NCBI RefSeq assembly: GCF_000241345.1
Contig: NZ_BAED01000034.1
Coordinates: 62,001 to 126,000 of the forward strand
Origin: Gordonia amarae NBRC 15530
Lineage (GTDB): Bacteria; Actinomycetota; Actinomycetes; Mycobacteriales; Mycobacteriaceae
Length of the DNA stretch: 64,000 nucleotides
Direction of reading: 5' to 3'
In this document: positions 23,339 through 32,266 of the stretch, one piece after another
How the letters are laid out: every line of letters starts with the position of its first letter
Position numbering within the stretch: position 1 is the stretch's first letter
Program-made: the position numbers and the translations under genes
The notes under the pieces: model-generated
Database searches by the model: none
What the model saw: only the letters and a program-made list of their open reading frames with translations
Told to the model about the DNA's origin: nothing

Positions 23339-24259
23339 ATGATCAACACACCGGCAATCGCACTGACCGAGCTGCGCAAGAGCTTCCGCGGGCCCGGCAA
23401 CACCACGATCAACGCGGTCGACGGCATCAGCCTGACCGTGGCCCCCGGCGAGGTGGTGGCCTTCCTCGGCCCCAACGGCGCGGGCAAGACCACCACGCTC
23501 GACATGCTGCTGGGCCTGACCACCCCGGACTCGGGCACCGTGCACGTCTACGGCACCTCCCCCCGCGAGGCCACGAGCAACGGGCGCATCGCGGCGGTGC
23601 TGCAGAACGGCGGGCTGCACCCGGACTTCACGGTCGCCGAGACCGTCGAGATCGTCGCCTCGCTGCACGGACGGCTCGACGACGTGGGCACCGTGATGTA
23701 TGCGACCGGCCTCACCGATCTCGCCGGACGCAAGGTGTCCCGCTGCTCGGGCGGCGAACAGCAGCGCATCAAGTTCGCCCTCGCCACCCTCCCCGACCCC
23801 GACCTGCTGGTCCTCGACGAGCCGACCGCCGGCATGGACGTCGACGCCCGCCGCGCCTTCTGGTCGACGATGCGTGCCGACGCCGCGAACGGCCGCACTG
23901 TCCTGTTCGCCACCCATTACCTGGAGGAGGCCGACGCGTTCGCCGACCGGATCGTGCTGATCGCCGGTGGCCGCATCGTCGCCGACGGCCCCACCGCCGA
24001 CATCCGCAACATGGCCGGCCGCCGGGTGGTGTCCGCGATCGTCGACGACGCCGACCTCACCGAGCTCACGAGGGTCGTTCCCGGTGTCGAGATCATCGAA
24101 CGACGAGGTGGGCGAACCTATCTCGCGGCACCCGATTCGGATGTGCTGGCCCGGGCCCTGTTCAACACCCCCCGGGCGCGTGAGGTGGAGATCGCCGGCC
24201 ACAACCTCGAAGACGCCTTCCTCACCCTCACCGCCGGTGCCACCCGCGCCGAGCACTGA
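23339..24259 (+). CDS. ABC transporter ATP-binding protein (DrrA/CcmA-like)
   Basis: 306-residue ABC-2 type ATPase. Walker A GPNGAGKT (44-51), signature SRCSGGEQQR, Walker B LLVLDEP and the H-loop histidine in ATHY are all intact. The C-terminal 70 residues are the extension typical of drug-export ATPases. It pairs with the permease that follows after 55 bp. The ATG at 23339 is preferred; GTG 23333 is in frame two codons earlier. The operon continues into a histidine kinase and response regulator, suggesting envelope-stress or antimicrobial export. Confidence 0.92.
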   Translation: MINTPAIALTELRKSFRGPGNTTINAVDGISLTVAPGEVVAFLGPNGAGKTTTLDMLLGLTTPDSGTVHVYGTSPREATSNGRIAAVLQNGGLHPDFTVAETVEIVASLHGRLDDVGTVMYATGLTDLAGRKVSRCSGGEQQRIKFALATLPDPDLLVLDEPTAGMDVDARRAFWSTMRADAANGRTVLFATHYLEEADAFADRIVLIAGGRIVADGPTADIRNMAGRRVVSAIVDDADLTELTRVVPGVEIIERRGGRTYLAAPDSDVLARALFNTPRAREVEIAGHNLEDAFLTLTAGATRAEH

Positions 24260-24314
24260 CCGCCCGCAATCCCAGAACCGAAACCCGCTGACCCACAAGC
24301 CAGAAGGATTCCCC

Positions 24315-25082
24315 ATGACCACCGCGCTTCCCCTCGGAATGTCAACAACCTTCCTGCGCACCGATCTTCGCCGGGTGCTGCGCAACCGCCGTGCCCTCGT
24401 CTTCGCCGTCATCATGCCGGCCGTGCTGTACCTCGTCTTCGGTGCGACGCAGAAGTCCTCCGACACAGTCGGATCCGGAAACGTCGCGTTCTACGTCCTG
24501 GTCGGCATGGCTGTGTACGGCGCCATCATCGCCGCGGCCTCCAACGCCGCGTCCGTGGCGATGGAGCAGGAGTCGGGCTGGACCCGCACCCTGATGATGA
24601 CCACGCTGCGGCCCACGGGCTACGTGGCCACCAAGGTGGCCGTGGCGCTGGCGATGGGCGCCCTGCCGATGGCCGTGCTGGCGGTCGCGGGCCTGGTCAC
24701 CGGCGCGGAGGCACCCATCGGGGTGTGGATCGGCTGCCTGGCGCTGGGCTGGCTCGGCTCGGCCGTGTTCGCCGCGTTCGGCCTGACCGTGGGCGCCCTG
24801 TTCCGTTCCGACGGCGCGATGCAGGTGATGGGCGGCGGTATCGCCCTGCTGGCCTTCGCCGGCAACGTGTTCGTGCCACTCAAGGGCACGATGCTCACCG
24901 TCTCGCAGTTCACCCCGATGTTCGGTGTGGTCACCATCGCCCGCTACCCGCTCGATCACGGCATGACCGCCTACGACGAACACGTCTCCCTCACAGTGGC
25001 GATCATCAACGCGATCGCCTGGGCGATCATCTTCACCGCGGCCGCCGCCTACACCTACACCCGCAGCACCCGCAGGCAGTGA
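24315..25082 (+). CDS. ABC-2 type transporter permease
   Basis: 255 residues with six hydrophobic segments. The order is an N-terminal cytoplasmic helix (LRTDLRRVLRNRRALVF), EQESGWTRTLMMTTLRP, and the conserved LLAFAGNVFVPLKGTM region. A strong AGAAGGA site precedes the ATG. It is the membrane partner of the upstream ATPase. Its stop overlaps the GTG start of the kinase gene by 4 bp (GTGA), so the sensor is translationally tied to the transporter. Confidence 0.9.
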   Translation: MTTALPLGMSTTFLRTDLRRVLRNRRALVFAVIMPAVLYLVFGATQKSSDTVGSGNVAFYVLVGMAVYGAIIAAASNAASVAMEQESGWTRTLMMTTLRPTGYVATKVAVALAMGALPMAVLAVAGLVTGAEAPIGVWIGCLALGWLGSAVFAAFGLTVGALFRSDGAMQVMGGGIALLAFAGNVFVPLKGTMLTVSQFTPMFGVVTIARYPLDHGMTAYDEHVSLTVAIINAIAWAIIFTAAAAYTYTRSTRRQ

Positions 25083-26230
25083 CCGATACCCTCGGCATAG
25101 AGATGACCGCAGGCACAACAGATAACACGGATAAATCCGGCAAGACCGGCCGATGGGCGCCCTGGCGTAATCTACGCTGGGCGTTCATCGCCATCTGGCT
25201 GGTGTTTCTCGCCTACCCGATGCAGTCCTTGGCCGCGGCCGACGTGTCCGCCGCGGCCAAGGTGCTCGGTTTCGTCCTGCTCGTCGCCTTCGCGGTGGTG
25301 TACACCATCACCGCGGTGCACGCACTGGCCGGGCCACCTGGGCACGTCCGCGAGGGGCTGATCGCGCTGGTATCGCTGACCGCGATCACCGTCGCCCTCA
25401 CACCGACGATCCACGAGAACGCACTCGGCACCGGGCCATTCCTGATGGCGGTGGCGGCATTCACCCTTCCGCTCGCCTGGGCGGTCGGGGTCATCGCGGT
25501 GCTGCTCGCGGCCACCCTCCTGATCCCAGGCTGGGCCGGGTGGGGCTCGGACACCAACATCGCCATCATCATGACGGTCGTCGCGTTCACCATGCTGGGC
25601 ATCCGGTTCCTGCGCGCCCGCGAGGTGGAGCGGGAGGAGGCCGAGGAGGCCCGGCGCAGCCTCAACGAACGCCTGGCGGTGGTCGCCGAACGTGAACGTC
25701 TCGCCCGCGACGTACACGACATCCTCGGGCATTCGCTCACCGTCATCACCGTGAAGTCCGAGCTGGCGGGCAAACTCCTCGACCGCGATCCCGACCGCGC
25801 CCGCGAGGAGATGACCGACATCAACACCCTGGCCCGCCAAGCACTCTCCGAGGTCCGCGCGACCGTCGGCCAACTCCGCACCCCCGACATGCCGACGACG
25901 CTGGCCTCGGCCGCGACGGCCCTGCGCGCCGCGGACATCGAGGCCGCCATCCCCGACCCCGACGACGTGCCCGACGACGTGCCCGACGTATTCGCGTGGG
26001 TGCTGCGCGAGGCGGTGACCAATGTGGTCCGGCACAGCGGCGCCACCCGATGCGAGATCACCCTGACACCGACATCGATCACGGTGCACGACAACGGTTC
26101 CGGCCTGAATGATGCCATCTTCGGCAACGGCCTGGGTGGCCTGCGCGAGCGCGTGGCATCCGCCGGTGGCCACCTGACCGTCGAATCAGTCACGGACGGA
26201 ACGACTTTGAAGGCGGAGATGAACAGATGA
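25079..26230 (+). CDS. sensor histidine kinase, HisKA_3 (DesK/LiaS-like)
   Basis: 383 residues. Five or six hydrophobic segments lie between residues 33 and 178 without a clear extracellular sensor domain. A coiled-coil linker (REVEREEAEEARRSLNERLA) follows. The HisKA_3 phosphoacceptor is ARDVHDILGHSL (His213), and the HATPase shows EAVTNVVRHSGA, HDNGSG and GNGLGGLRERV. The GTG start overlaps the permease stop; ATG 25103 is a possible later start. It should phosphorylate the response regulator encoded next, with which it overlaps by 4 bp (ATGA). Confidence 0.88.
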   Translation: MTDTLGIEMTAGTTDNTDKSGKTGRWAPWRNLRWAFIAIWLVFLAYPMQSLAAADVSAAAKVLGFVLLVAFAVVYTITAVHALAGPPGHVREGLIALVSLTAITVALTPTIHENALGTGPFLMAVAAFTLPLAWAVGVIAVLLAATLLIPGWAGWGSDTNIAIIMTVVAFTMLGIRFLRAREVEREEAEEARRSLNERLAVVAERERLARDVHDILGHSLTVITVKSELAGKLLDRDPDRAREEMTDINTLARQALSEVRATVGQLRTPDMPTTLASAATALRAADIEAAIPDPDDVPDDVPDVFAWVLREAVTNVVRHSGATRCEITLTPTSITVHDNGSGLNDAIFGNGLGGLRERVASAGGHLTVESVTDGTTLKAEMNR

Positions 26231-26835
26231 CGATCCGGTTGCTGCTCGCCGACGACCAGGCGCTGGTGCGCGGCGCCCTGGCCGCACTGCTCGATCTGGA
26301 ACCGGACCTGGAGGTGGTGGCACAGGTCGGACGTGGCGACGAGGTGGTGGCCGCGGCCGTGGACGCGGCGGCGGATGTGTGTCTGCTCGACATCGAGATG
26401 CCCGGTTGCGACGGCATCGAGGCCGCCGCGGCATTGCATACGGCGGCTCCGGGGATCCGGTCGCTGGTCGTCACCACGTTCGGGCGGCCCGGATATCTGC
26501 GCCGCGCCGTCGACGCCGGGGTGTCGGGGTTCGTCGTGAAGGACACCCCGGCCGCCGAACTGGCCGACGCAGTGCGCCGGGTGCACGCCGGGCTGCGGGT
26601 GATCGACCCGACTTTGGCCACCGAAAGCCTCACCAGCGGCGACAATCCGCTGACCGCCCGCGAGTGCGAGGTGCTGACGGCGGCGTTGTCGGGGGCACCG
26701 GTGGCGCAGATCGCAGCGCAGGTGCACCTATCGGCGGGCACCGTCCGCAACCATCTGTCGTCGGCGATCGGTAAGACCGGCACCGCGACCCGCGCCGAGG
26801 CCGCCCGCGTGGCCCGCGAACGCGGCTGGATCTGA
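26227..26835 (+). CDS. NarL/LuxR-family response regulator
   Basis: 202 residues. The receiver domain has acidic pair DD (9-10), phospho-acceptor Asp55 in LLDIEMPG and the conserved Lys in VVKDTP. The C-terminal LuxR-type helix-turn-helix is LTARECEVLTAALSGAPVAQ followed by VHLSAGTVRNHLSSAIGK. It is the partner of the preceding kinase, and the probable binding site is the 20-bp palindrome in front of the ABC ATPase gene. Confidence 0.9.
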   Translation: MTIRLLLADDQALVRGALAALLDLEPDLEVVAQVGRGDEVVAAAVDAAADVCLLDIEMPGCDGIEAAAALHTAAPGIRSLVVTTFGRPGYLRRAVDAGVSGFVVKDTPAAELADAVRRVHAGLRVIDPTLATESLTSGDNPLTARECEVLTAALSGAPVAQIAAQVHLSAGTVRNHLSSAIGKTGTATRAEAARVARERGWI

Positions 26836-26876
26836 GTCGGTACCGGGCAGATCCCGGCGGGGGCTAACGTTGGCCT

Positions 26877-27653
26877 ATGGCCGAATCCGTCCCCGCACCG
26901 CACCCGCATCCGACCACCACCGCCGAGTTCGCCGCCAACCTCGCGGCCGTGCGGGCCAACATCACGGCAGCCGCGCAACGGGCGGGCCGTGCCCCCGCCG
27001 AGGTGCGGCTGCTGCCGGTGAGCAAGACGGTGCCCGAGGACCGGCTGCGCCTGGCGATCGAGGCGGGCTGCCACCGGCTCGGGGAGAACAAGGTGCAGGA
27101 GGCCAAGCGTAAGTCGGAGAACCTCGCCGAGCTGGGCGTCGAATGGGCGGTCATCGGACATCTGCAGACCAACAAGGCCAAGGATGTGGCCGCCTTCGCC
27201 GCCGAGTTCCAGGCCCTGGACAACCTGCGCGTGGCCGAGGCGCTGGACCGGCGGCTGACCGACCTGGGCCGCACCTTGGAGGTGTTCGTGCAGGTCAACA
27301 CGTCGGCGGAGGAGTCGAAGTTCGGTCTGCCACCGGAGGAACTGGCCGGCTTCCTGCGGGAGTTACCACGGTTCGAGACACTGAAGGTGCAGGGCCTGAT
27401 GACGCTGGCGCTGTTCACCTCCGAGGCCGACCGTGTCCGCGAGTGCTTCCGCACCCTGCGCACCCTCCGCGACCGCGCGCGTGCGGACTCTCCCGAGCTC
27501 ATCGGGCCGGGTGAACTGTCGATGGGCATGTCCGGCGACTACGAACTCGCCATCGAGGAAGGCGCCACCTGCGTGCGGGTGGGGCAGGCGATCTTCGGCG
27601 CCCGCAACACCCCCGACAGCCAGTACTGGCCGCCCACCCGGCCTCAAAACTGA
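26877..27653 (+). CDS. YggS-family pyridoxal phosphate homeostasis protein
   Basis: 258-residue alanine racemase-like fold PLP protein without racemase activity, maintaining vitamin B6 and amino-acid balance. The PLP lysine is in LLPVSKT (Lys50). Other family motifs are LGENKVQEAKRK, WAVIGHLQTNK, FVQVNTSAEESKFG, GLMTL and LSMGMSGDYELAIEEGATCV followed by RVGQAIFG. Here it is monocistronic, unlike the division-cluster position in many actinobacteria. It converges on the FHA gene. Confidence 0.92.
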   Translation: MAESVPAPHPHPTTTAEFAANLAAVRANITAAAQRAGRAPAEVRLLPVSKTVPEDRLRLAIEAGCHRLGENKVQEAKRKSENLAELGVEWAVIGHLQTNKAKDVAAFAAEFQALDNLRVAEALDRRLTDLGRTLEVFVQVNTSAEESKFGLPPEELAGFLRELPRFETLKVQGLMTLALFTSEADRVRECFRTLRTLRDRARADSPELIGPGELSMGMSGDYELAIEEGATCVRVGQAIFGARNTPDSQYWPPTRPQN

Positions 27654-27667
27654 TGTATCAGAACTGA

Positions 27668-29482
27668 TCAGGCCTTCACGTAGGCGGACTCGAACATGAC
27701 GGTCCGCCCGCCGGCCCGGATCCGCGAACCCGGGACGAGAATGTGCGGGCGGCCCGGAGCGAGCCGGATCTCCACCGTGTTGGGAGTGGAGACGTAGGTG
27801 CCGTTGGCCGAATGCAGGTCCAGGATCTGCACCGTCCACTCCACGAGCCGGAACTCGACGTGCTTACGCGAGAGCAGACCCGAATCGTCCCGGACCTGAA
27901 TCAGTCGGGGCGCACCTTGCTGCTGTGGGGTCGGACCGGCGCCCGTGAGTCGGCCCAGCACCAGGGTTTCGTCGAGGAGCACCTCGGTGCCCTGATCGAG
28001 GATCAGCCTGCCCAGTGGTGGCCGCTCCCCCTTCACCAGCACCCCGGGCCCGAGGGCGAGCGGCTGCCTGCACTCGGCGCACCAACGGGCCTCGGGATGA
28101 TTGAGATGACCTTGGGGACAACGGATTCCGTAGGCCATCGGCCGCGAATGCGCCACATCGGTGACGGCGTCGAAACCGTCGGACGGATGGCCGGGCCCCG
28201 AAACCCCAGGAACCGGTGCTCCCGGAACCGGCACGCCCGGTGCGGGCGGACCCGGCTGCAAGTACGCCTCGTCGAACTGGGTGGGTGCCGCCCGTCCAGG
28301 GGTGGCCAGGCCCCGCGGCGGAGCCTGTGGAGGGGCCGGTGGTGGTGCCGGCACGCCGGGACGCCCCGGAACGGGTGGGGCGGGAGAATTCGGCGGCGGC
28401 GCGGCCACGTTCTGGGCAACAGGGTTCTGGGCAACAGGGCCTTGAGCAGCGGGGTTCTGGGCAACAGGGTTGTGAGCCGGGGCCTGGGGTGAGGGAGCGT
28501 CCCCGGAGGGCCGCCGGACCGGCGGCGACGGGATCGAGGTGATCGGTGCGCGTGAACCCGACTGTGCGGGTGCCGATTTCGCGGGCGCGGCCGGCGGATC
28601 GGACGATACCGATCGGAGGTCGTCGGTCGGTGGCACCGGATCGTCGCCGGACCGCGCGTGTTCGGCGCCCGCGGACTCCGCGGACTTCGGGACATCCTCC
28701 GGCAACGGTTCGGTGGCGGCCAGATCGTCCGGCGACCAGGGCTCGGTACCGGCCAGTTTGTCCGGCTGCCACGGTTCGGTACCGGGCTGCACCTCGTCGG
28801 CGGCTGGTGGAGCCGCTGCCGGAGAAGGGGTTTCGGTGGCCGCCAGGGGCGCGGTCGCGGGCAGATCGCCCGTCGACGGACGGGCCTGCGCCTCCGGCGT
28901 GGCCGTCGCGGCAACAGACTGGGAGAGAGCGGGGCCGGAGTCGGCAGCCGCGCGCAGCCGCGCCTGCTCGCCCGTGTCGGGAACGATCTGGGTGCTGCGC
29001 AGCCCCACCGGCACATGCAGCAGCGCTCCGCCGGCGGGGACCATGCCCTGCACCAGATCGAAGCGCTCCCGGCCGGGTTCGGCGGGCTTCACACCTGCCA
29101 GGTACAGCCCGAATCCCTCGTGCGCCCACGGCAGCGCCCGGTCGAACGGGACGCCCGGTTCGGGTTCGATACGCCGCCCGTCGGCCTCGGCGAACACCTG
29201 CCCGTTCAGGAAGGCGGCCACGCCGACCCGGTCGGTGGCGGCGAAGGCGATGTCGATCTCGTCGTCGGCGGTGGCCACGAGCTGGGCGATGGCCCGCACG
29301 AGGTGCCTGCCGCGCCGGGTGACGCCGTCGGGTGTCTCCACCACCGATTCGATGTCGGCGATGGCGGCGAGCATCTCATCGGACACCCCGGCCGCCACGA
29401 CACAGAAGAACGCCGGTTTCCGGATGACAACCCCATCACCCGGAACCAGCGTCACCTTCGGTAGTTCAACACCCGACGACAT
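27668..29482 (-). CDS. FHA-domain protein with long Pro/Ala-rich region
   Basis: 604 residues. Residues 1-200 form a globular unit of unknown family (VTLVPGDGVVIRKPAFFCVV). A Pro/Ala/Gln low-complexity segment of about 250 residues follows, with repeats of the NPVAQNP type and PWQPDKLAGTEPW/PWSPDDLAATEP. Then comes a Cys4-like knuckle (CPQGHLNHPEARWCAEC), and a C-terminal FHA domain ending with the phosphothreonine-binding pattern LLSRKHVEF and LHSANGTYV. It likely reads serine/threonine-kinase signals. The start at MSSGVELPKV is preferred; 29515 is an in-frame alternative. Confidence 0.82.
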   Translation of the reverse strand: MSSGVELPKVTLVPGDGVVIRKPAFFCVVAAGVSDEMLAAIADIESVVETPDGVTRRGRHLVRAIAQLVATADDEIDIAFAATDRVGVAAFLNGQVFAEADGRRIEPEPGVPFDRALPWAHEGFGLYLAGVKPAEPGRERFDLVQGMVPAGGALLHVPVGLRSTQIVPDTGEQARLRAAADSGPALSQSVAATATPEAQARPSTGDLPATAPLAATETPSPAAAPPAADEVQPGTEPWQPDKLAGTEPWSPDDLAATEPLPEDVPKSAESAGAEHARSGDDPVPPTDDLRSVSSDPPAAPAKSAPAQSGSRAPITSIPSPPVRRPSGDAPSPQAPAHNPVAQNPAAQGPVAQNPVAQNVAAPPPNSPAPPVPGRPGVPAPPPAPPQAPPRGLATPGRAAPTQFDEAYLQPGPPAPGVPVPGAPVPGVSGPGHPSDGFDAVTDVAHSRPMAYGIRCPQGHLNHPEARWCAECRQPLALGPGVLVKGERPPLGRLILDQGTEVLLDETLVLGRLTGAGPTPQQQGAPRLIQVRDDSGLLSRKHVEFRLVEWTVQILDLHSANGTYVSTPNTVEIRLAPGRPHILVPGSRIRAGGRTVMFESAYVKA

Positions 29483-29545
29483 GGCCCCACTGTAGCCCGC
29501 CGGACGCTGTGTCACGGCGGGCCACGGCGGGCTCGGTTGCCTGCG

Positions 29546-30316
29546 TTATTTGGCTGTGGCGATACCGAGCGAGGGGAAGTAGTAGCAGGTGGCGTCACCC
29601 TTCTTGATGGTTCCGTAGATCGCGGCGAGGACAGTGCCCTCACCGGTCTCGACGAGGCCACCGCGGGCGCCGTTGGTGGGCAGCAGCTTCACGACCGGCT
29701 TGAGCACCTTTTCGGCGGTCGACTGGGCACCGGGGACACCCGCCTCCTTCAGCCGCTTGGCGACGGCGTCGACGACGGTCTCGGCGAGGCCGTCCATCGG
29801 TGCGCCGAGGCCGCCCTTGAAGGTGTTGACGTTGAACCAGGCCACCTGCATGCCGGATTTGTCCTTGCCGTCGGTGAACTTGCCGACGGGGACGAAGCCG
29901 AACATGATCTCGCCCTTCTTGATCGCGTTGGCGTCGATGGTCTTGCTCAGCGGCCAGGGCAGCTTGACGCTGAGGTCGCCGACACCCGGGGTGTACGGCC
30001 CGGGCACCGCACCACCGAGGGCGGTCGAGATGCTGAAGTCGGTGCACGCGCCGACAGTCGGTGTGAACGGCGTGATGCCGAGGCTCTTGAGCAGCGTGTT
30101 GGCGGTGTCGATGCTGTCGGCGACCGTGGTGTCGTACTGATGCTTGACCAGGGTCTGGCCGACCACATCCTGCAGGGCGAGCTTGATCGCAGCGGACTGG
30201 TCGACCGGGGCGGGCGCCTGGGGCGCGGCCGCTGCGGTCGGCGCCAGCGCGGCCCCGGTGACCAGCGCAGACGACATCATGGCCGCGACCAGTGCACGGC
30301 GGGCACGCAATTTCAT
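29546..30316 (-). CDS. secreted protein of unknown family
   Basis: 256 residues with a clear Sec signal (residues 1-31, ending TAAAAP). The mature protein has two cysteines (in VGACTDFSIS and DATCYYFPSLG), likely forming a disulfide, and mixed beta-rich content (VGDLSVKLPWPLSKTI, GEIMFGFVPVGKF). MspA-type porins were considered, but no convincing motif was found. It is transcribed divergently from the CitE-like lyase cluster. Confidence 0.7.
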   Translation of the reverse strand: MKLRARRALVAAMMSSALVTGAALAPTAAAAPQAPAPVDQSAAIKLALQDVVGQTLVKHQYDTTVADSIDTANTLLKSLGITPFTPTVGACTDFSISTALGGAVPGPYTPGVGDLSVKLPWPLSKTIDANAIKKGEIMFGFVPVGKFTDGKDKSGMQVAWFNVNTFKGGLGAPMDGLAETVVDAVAKRLKEAGVPGAQSTAEKVLKPVVKLLPTNGARGGLVETGEGTVLAAIYGTIKKGDATCYYFPSLGIATAK

Positions 30317-30564
30317 GAGTTCTCCCTCGACGAGTGGATTTCGGCTGGTGGACTCCCGCAGGAGCGTCTGTGAAACCCGCGGACGTTTGTGAAACTAGCG
30401 TACTTCTGTGACTGATGTGAATGCTGAGGTGTTGTTGTTACCGTTTCGACGCCCAGCGGGGGTGTGTCGCTCACCGGCCGCCAGTTCCGTCATTGCCAGT
30501 CGCATCCGTATACCGAATGGCGCGGGACCCGATCAACGGGAAGAGGCCGCCGAGGCCGGACTGG

Positions 30565-30593
30565 TGATATGTCAGACTTGGGTTGATATTTCA
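30565..30593. promoter_or_regulatory. pair of TGATAT.TCA sites upstream of the first lyase gene
   Basis: TGATATGTCA (30565-30574) and TGATATTTCA (30584-30593), 19 bp apart, lie 19-47 bp before the ATG. They resemble the perfect CTGATATATCAG at 31591 and are probable binding sites of the GntR-family regulator encoded in the cluster. Confidence 0.55.
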
Positions 30594-30611
30594 AATGTGA
30601 GGAGTCTCCGT

Positions 30612-31565
30612 ATGGTCAGCTACCGCCCCCGCCGATCGACGCTCGCCGTGCCCGGTTCGAGCCAGAAGTTCATCGACAAAGCGCGCTCGCTCAACCCCGA
30701 TGCCCTGTTCCTGGACCTCGAGGACGCCTGCGCCCCGGCAGCCAAGGCCGACGGCCGGGTCAATGTCGTCAAGGCACTCAACGAGGGCGGCTTCGGCGAC
30801 ACCACCCGGGTGGTGCGGATCAACGACTGGACCACCGAGTGGACCTACCGCGATGTCGTCGACGTGGTGAGCGGTGCGGGCGCCAACCTGGATTGCCTCA
30901 TGCTGCCCAAGGTCCAGTCCGCCGCGCAGGTGCAGGCGCTGGACCTGCTGGTCACCCAGATCGAGAAGGCCGAGGGACTGGAGGTGGGCCGCATCGGTTT
31001 CGAGATCCAGATCGAGAACGCCAAGGGCCTGCTCGCGGTCAACGAGATCGCCGCGGCCAGCCCCCGCAACGAGACCCTGATCTTCGGCCCCGCCGACTTC
31101 ATGGCCTCGATCCAGATGAAGTCCCTGGTCGTCGGCGAGCAGCCCGACGGCTACGACGTGGGCGACGCCTACCACCACATCCTGATGACGCTGCTGATGG
31201 CCGCGCGCGCCCACGACCTGCAGGTGATCGACGGCCCGTACCTGGCCATCAAGGATCTCGACGGCCTGCGCCGGGTCGCCGGGCGTTCGGCCGCCCTCGG
31301 ATTCGACGGCAAATGGGCGCTACACCCGACGCAGGTCGACATCGTCAACGACATCTTCTCCCCCCGGCAGGCCGACTACGACCACGCCGAGAACATCCTC
31401 GACGCCTACGACTGGTGCACCTCGGTCGAAGGCGGTGCGCGCGGCGCGGCGATGCTGGGCGACGAGATGATCGACGAGGCCTCCCGCAAGATGGCGCTGG
31501 TGATCTCAGCCAAGGGCCGCGCTGCCGGGATGTCGCGCACCGACGTCTGGACTCCGCCGCAGTAG
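30612..31565 (+). CDS. HpcH/HpaI aldolase / CitE-like acyl-CoA lyase (copy 1)
   Basis: 317 residues of the citrate lyase beta-subunit-like family. These proteins cleave malyl-CoA, citramalyl-CoA or related beta-hydroxyacyl-CoA esters. Motifs are RRSTLAVPGSS, the metal-binding FLDLEDACAP, VRINDW, LPKVQS, the Glu in FEIQIENAKG, FGPADFM, and GFDGKWALHPTQV. A good GTGAGGAG site precedes the ATG. It heads the first transcription unit of a cluster with flavin reductase, monooxygenase and CoA-transferase genes. The substrate is not identifiable. Confidence 0.87.
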   Translation: MVSYRPRRSTLAVPGSSQKFIDKARSLNPDALFLDLEDACAPAAKADGRVNVVKALNEGGFGDTTRVVRINDWTTEWTYRDVVDVVSGAGANLDCLMLPKVQSAAQVQALDLLVTQIEKAEGLEVGRIGFEIQIENAKGLLAVNEIAAASPRNETLIFGPADFMASIQMKSLVVGEQPDGYDVGDAYHHILMTLLMAARAHDLQVIDGPYLAIKDLDGLRRVAGRSAALGFDGKWALHPTQVDIVNDIFSPRQADYDHAENILDAYDWCTSVEGGARGAAMLGDEMIDEASRKMALVISAKGRAAGMSRTDVWTPPQ

Positions 31566-31590
31566 GGCTGGTGTGATCAGGAAAACCTTG

Positions 31591-31602
31591 CTGATATATC
31601 AG
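31591..31602. promoter_or_regulatory. CTGATATATCAG palindrome, probable GntR operator
   Basis: Perfect 12-bp palindrome 21 bp before the flavin reductase ATG and just after the lyase stop. Related half-sites precede the other transcription units of this cluster. Confidence 0.6.
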
Positions 31603-31622
31603 ATGGGTACTAATGTGTCTGT

Positions 31623-32159
31623 ATGTCGTCAGCGCAACCCATATCGTCGGCCGTGACCCCCGAGGAGTTCGCGGATATCTTCCGCGAACACCCGGGTGGG
31701 GTGGCTGTGGTGACCGCCGACGCCGGTGACGGCCCGGTCGCGATGACCGTCACGTCGGTGTCGTCGGTCGACGTCTCTCCCCCGATCCTCATGTTCTCGG
31801 TGTCGGGACGCTCATCGAGCGCGCCGACCATCCGGGCGGCCCAGACGGTCGTCGTGCATCTGCTCGACACAGAGGACGTGGAGATCGCCAAACTCGCCGC
31901 GACGCATGGGGTCGATCGCTTCGCCGACACCTCGGCGTGGTCCCGGCTGCCCACCGGAGAGCCGCTCTATCACGGCACGCGTGCGTGGATCCGCGGCATG
32001 ACCGTGTCCTCGATGGACGCCGGCGATGCGACGATCATCGCCGTACAAGCACTGGAAACCGGTGCGGCCGAAGGAAAGTCGGCCCCACCTCTGGTGTATC
32101 ACTCCCGCACCTGGCACGGCCTGGGTGACCACAGCAAACTCGACCACCCCGCCGGTTGA
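31623..32159 (+). CDS. flavin reductase-like FMN-binding protein
   Basis: 178 residues of the NADH:flavin reductase component type (VTPEEFADIFREHPGGVAVV, SVSSVDVSPPILMFSVS, FADTSAWSRLPTGEPLYHG, WHGLGDHSKLDHPAG). It should supply reduced FMN to the FMN-dependent monooxygenase encoded at 33.1-34.5 kb. The final codons lie inside the left arm of a palindromic intergenic element. It has its own CTGATATATCAG operator-like site. Confidence 0.87.
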   Translation: MSSAQPISSAVTPEEFADIFREHPGGVAVVTADAGDGPVAMTVTSVSSVDVSPPILMFSVSGRSSSAPTIRAAQTVVVHLLDTEDVEIAKLAATHGVDRFADTSAWSRLPTGEPLYHGTRAWIRGMTVSSMDAGDATIIAVQALETGAAEGKSAPPLVYHSRTWHGLGDHSKLDHPAG

Positions 32160-32256
32160 GGTGCGAGCAGCCTAAGCGACGAGCCTCGAAAACCTCGTGA
32201 GATGACAATGTCGTCTCACCGGGTTTCGAGGCTCGCAAGCTCGCACCTCAACCGGC
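32151..32256. repeat. palindromic intergenic element, copy 1
   Basis: 106-bp element with perfect 18-bp terminal arms (GCCGGTTGAGGTGCGAGC and its reverse complement). Inner arms GAGCCTCGAAA / TTTCGAGGCTC and an inner GTGAGA / TCTCAC stem surround a loop. It lies between convergent genes and can fold as one long hairpin, so a bidirectional terminator role is likely. It shares arms with the element at 36673-36823. Confidence 0.88.
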
Positions 32257-32266
32257 CGAACTGGTG

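Noticed and set aside
28400..28480. Repeated GGGTTCTGGGCAACAGGG units
   Set aside because: They encode the NPVAQ repeats of the FHA protein; a coding low-complexity repeat rather than an array.
29546..30316. MspA-type porin assignment for the secreted protein
   Set aside because: Signal peptide and size would fit, but no MspA strand or constriction-zone motif could be identified.
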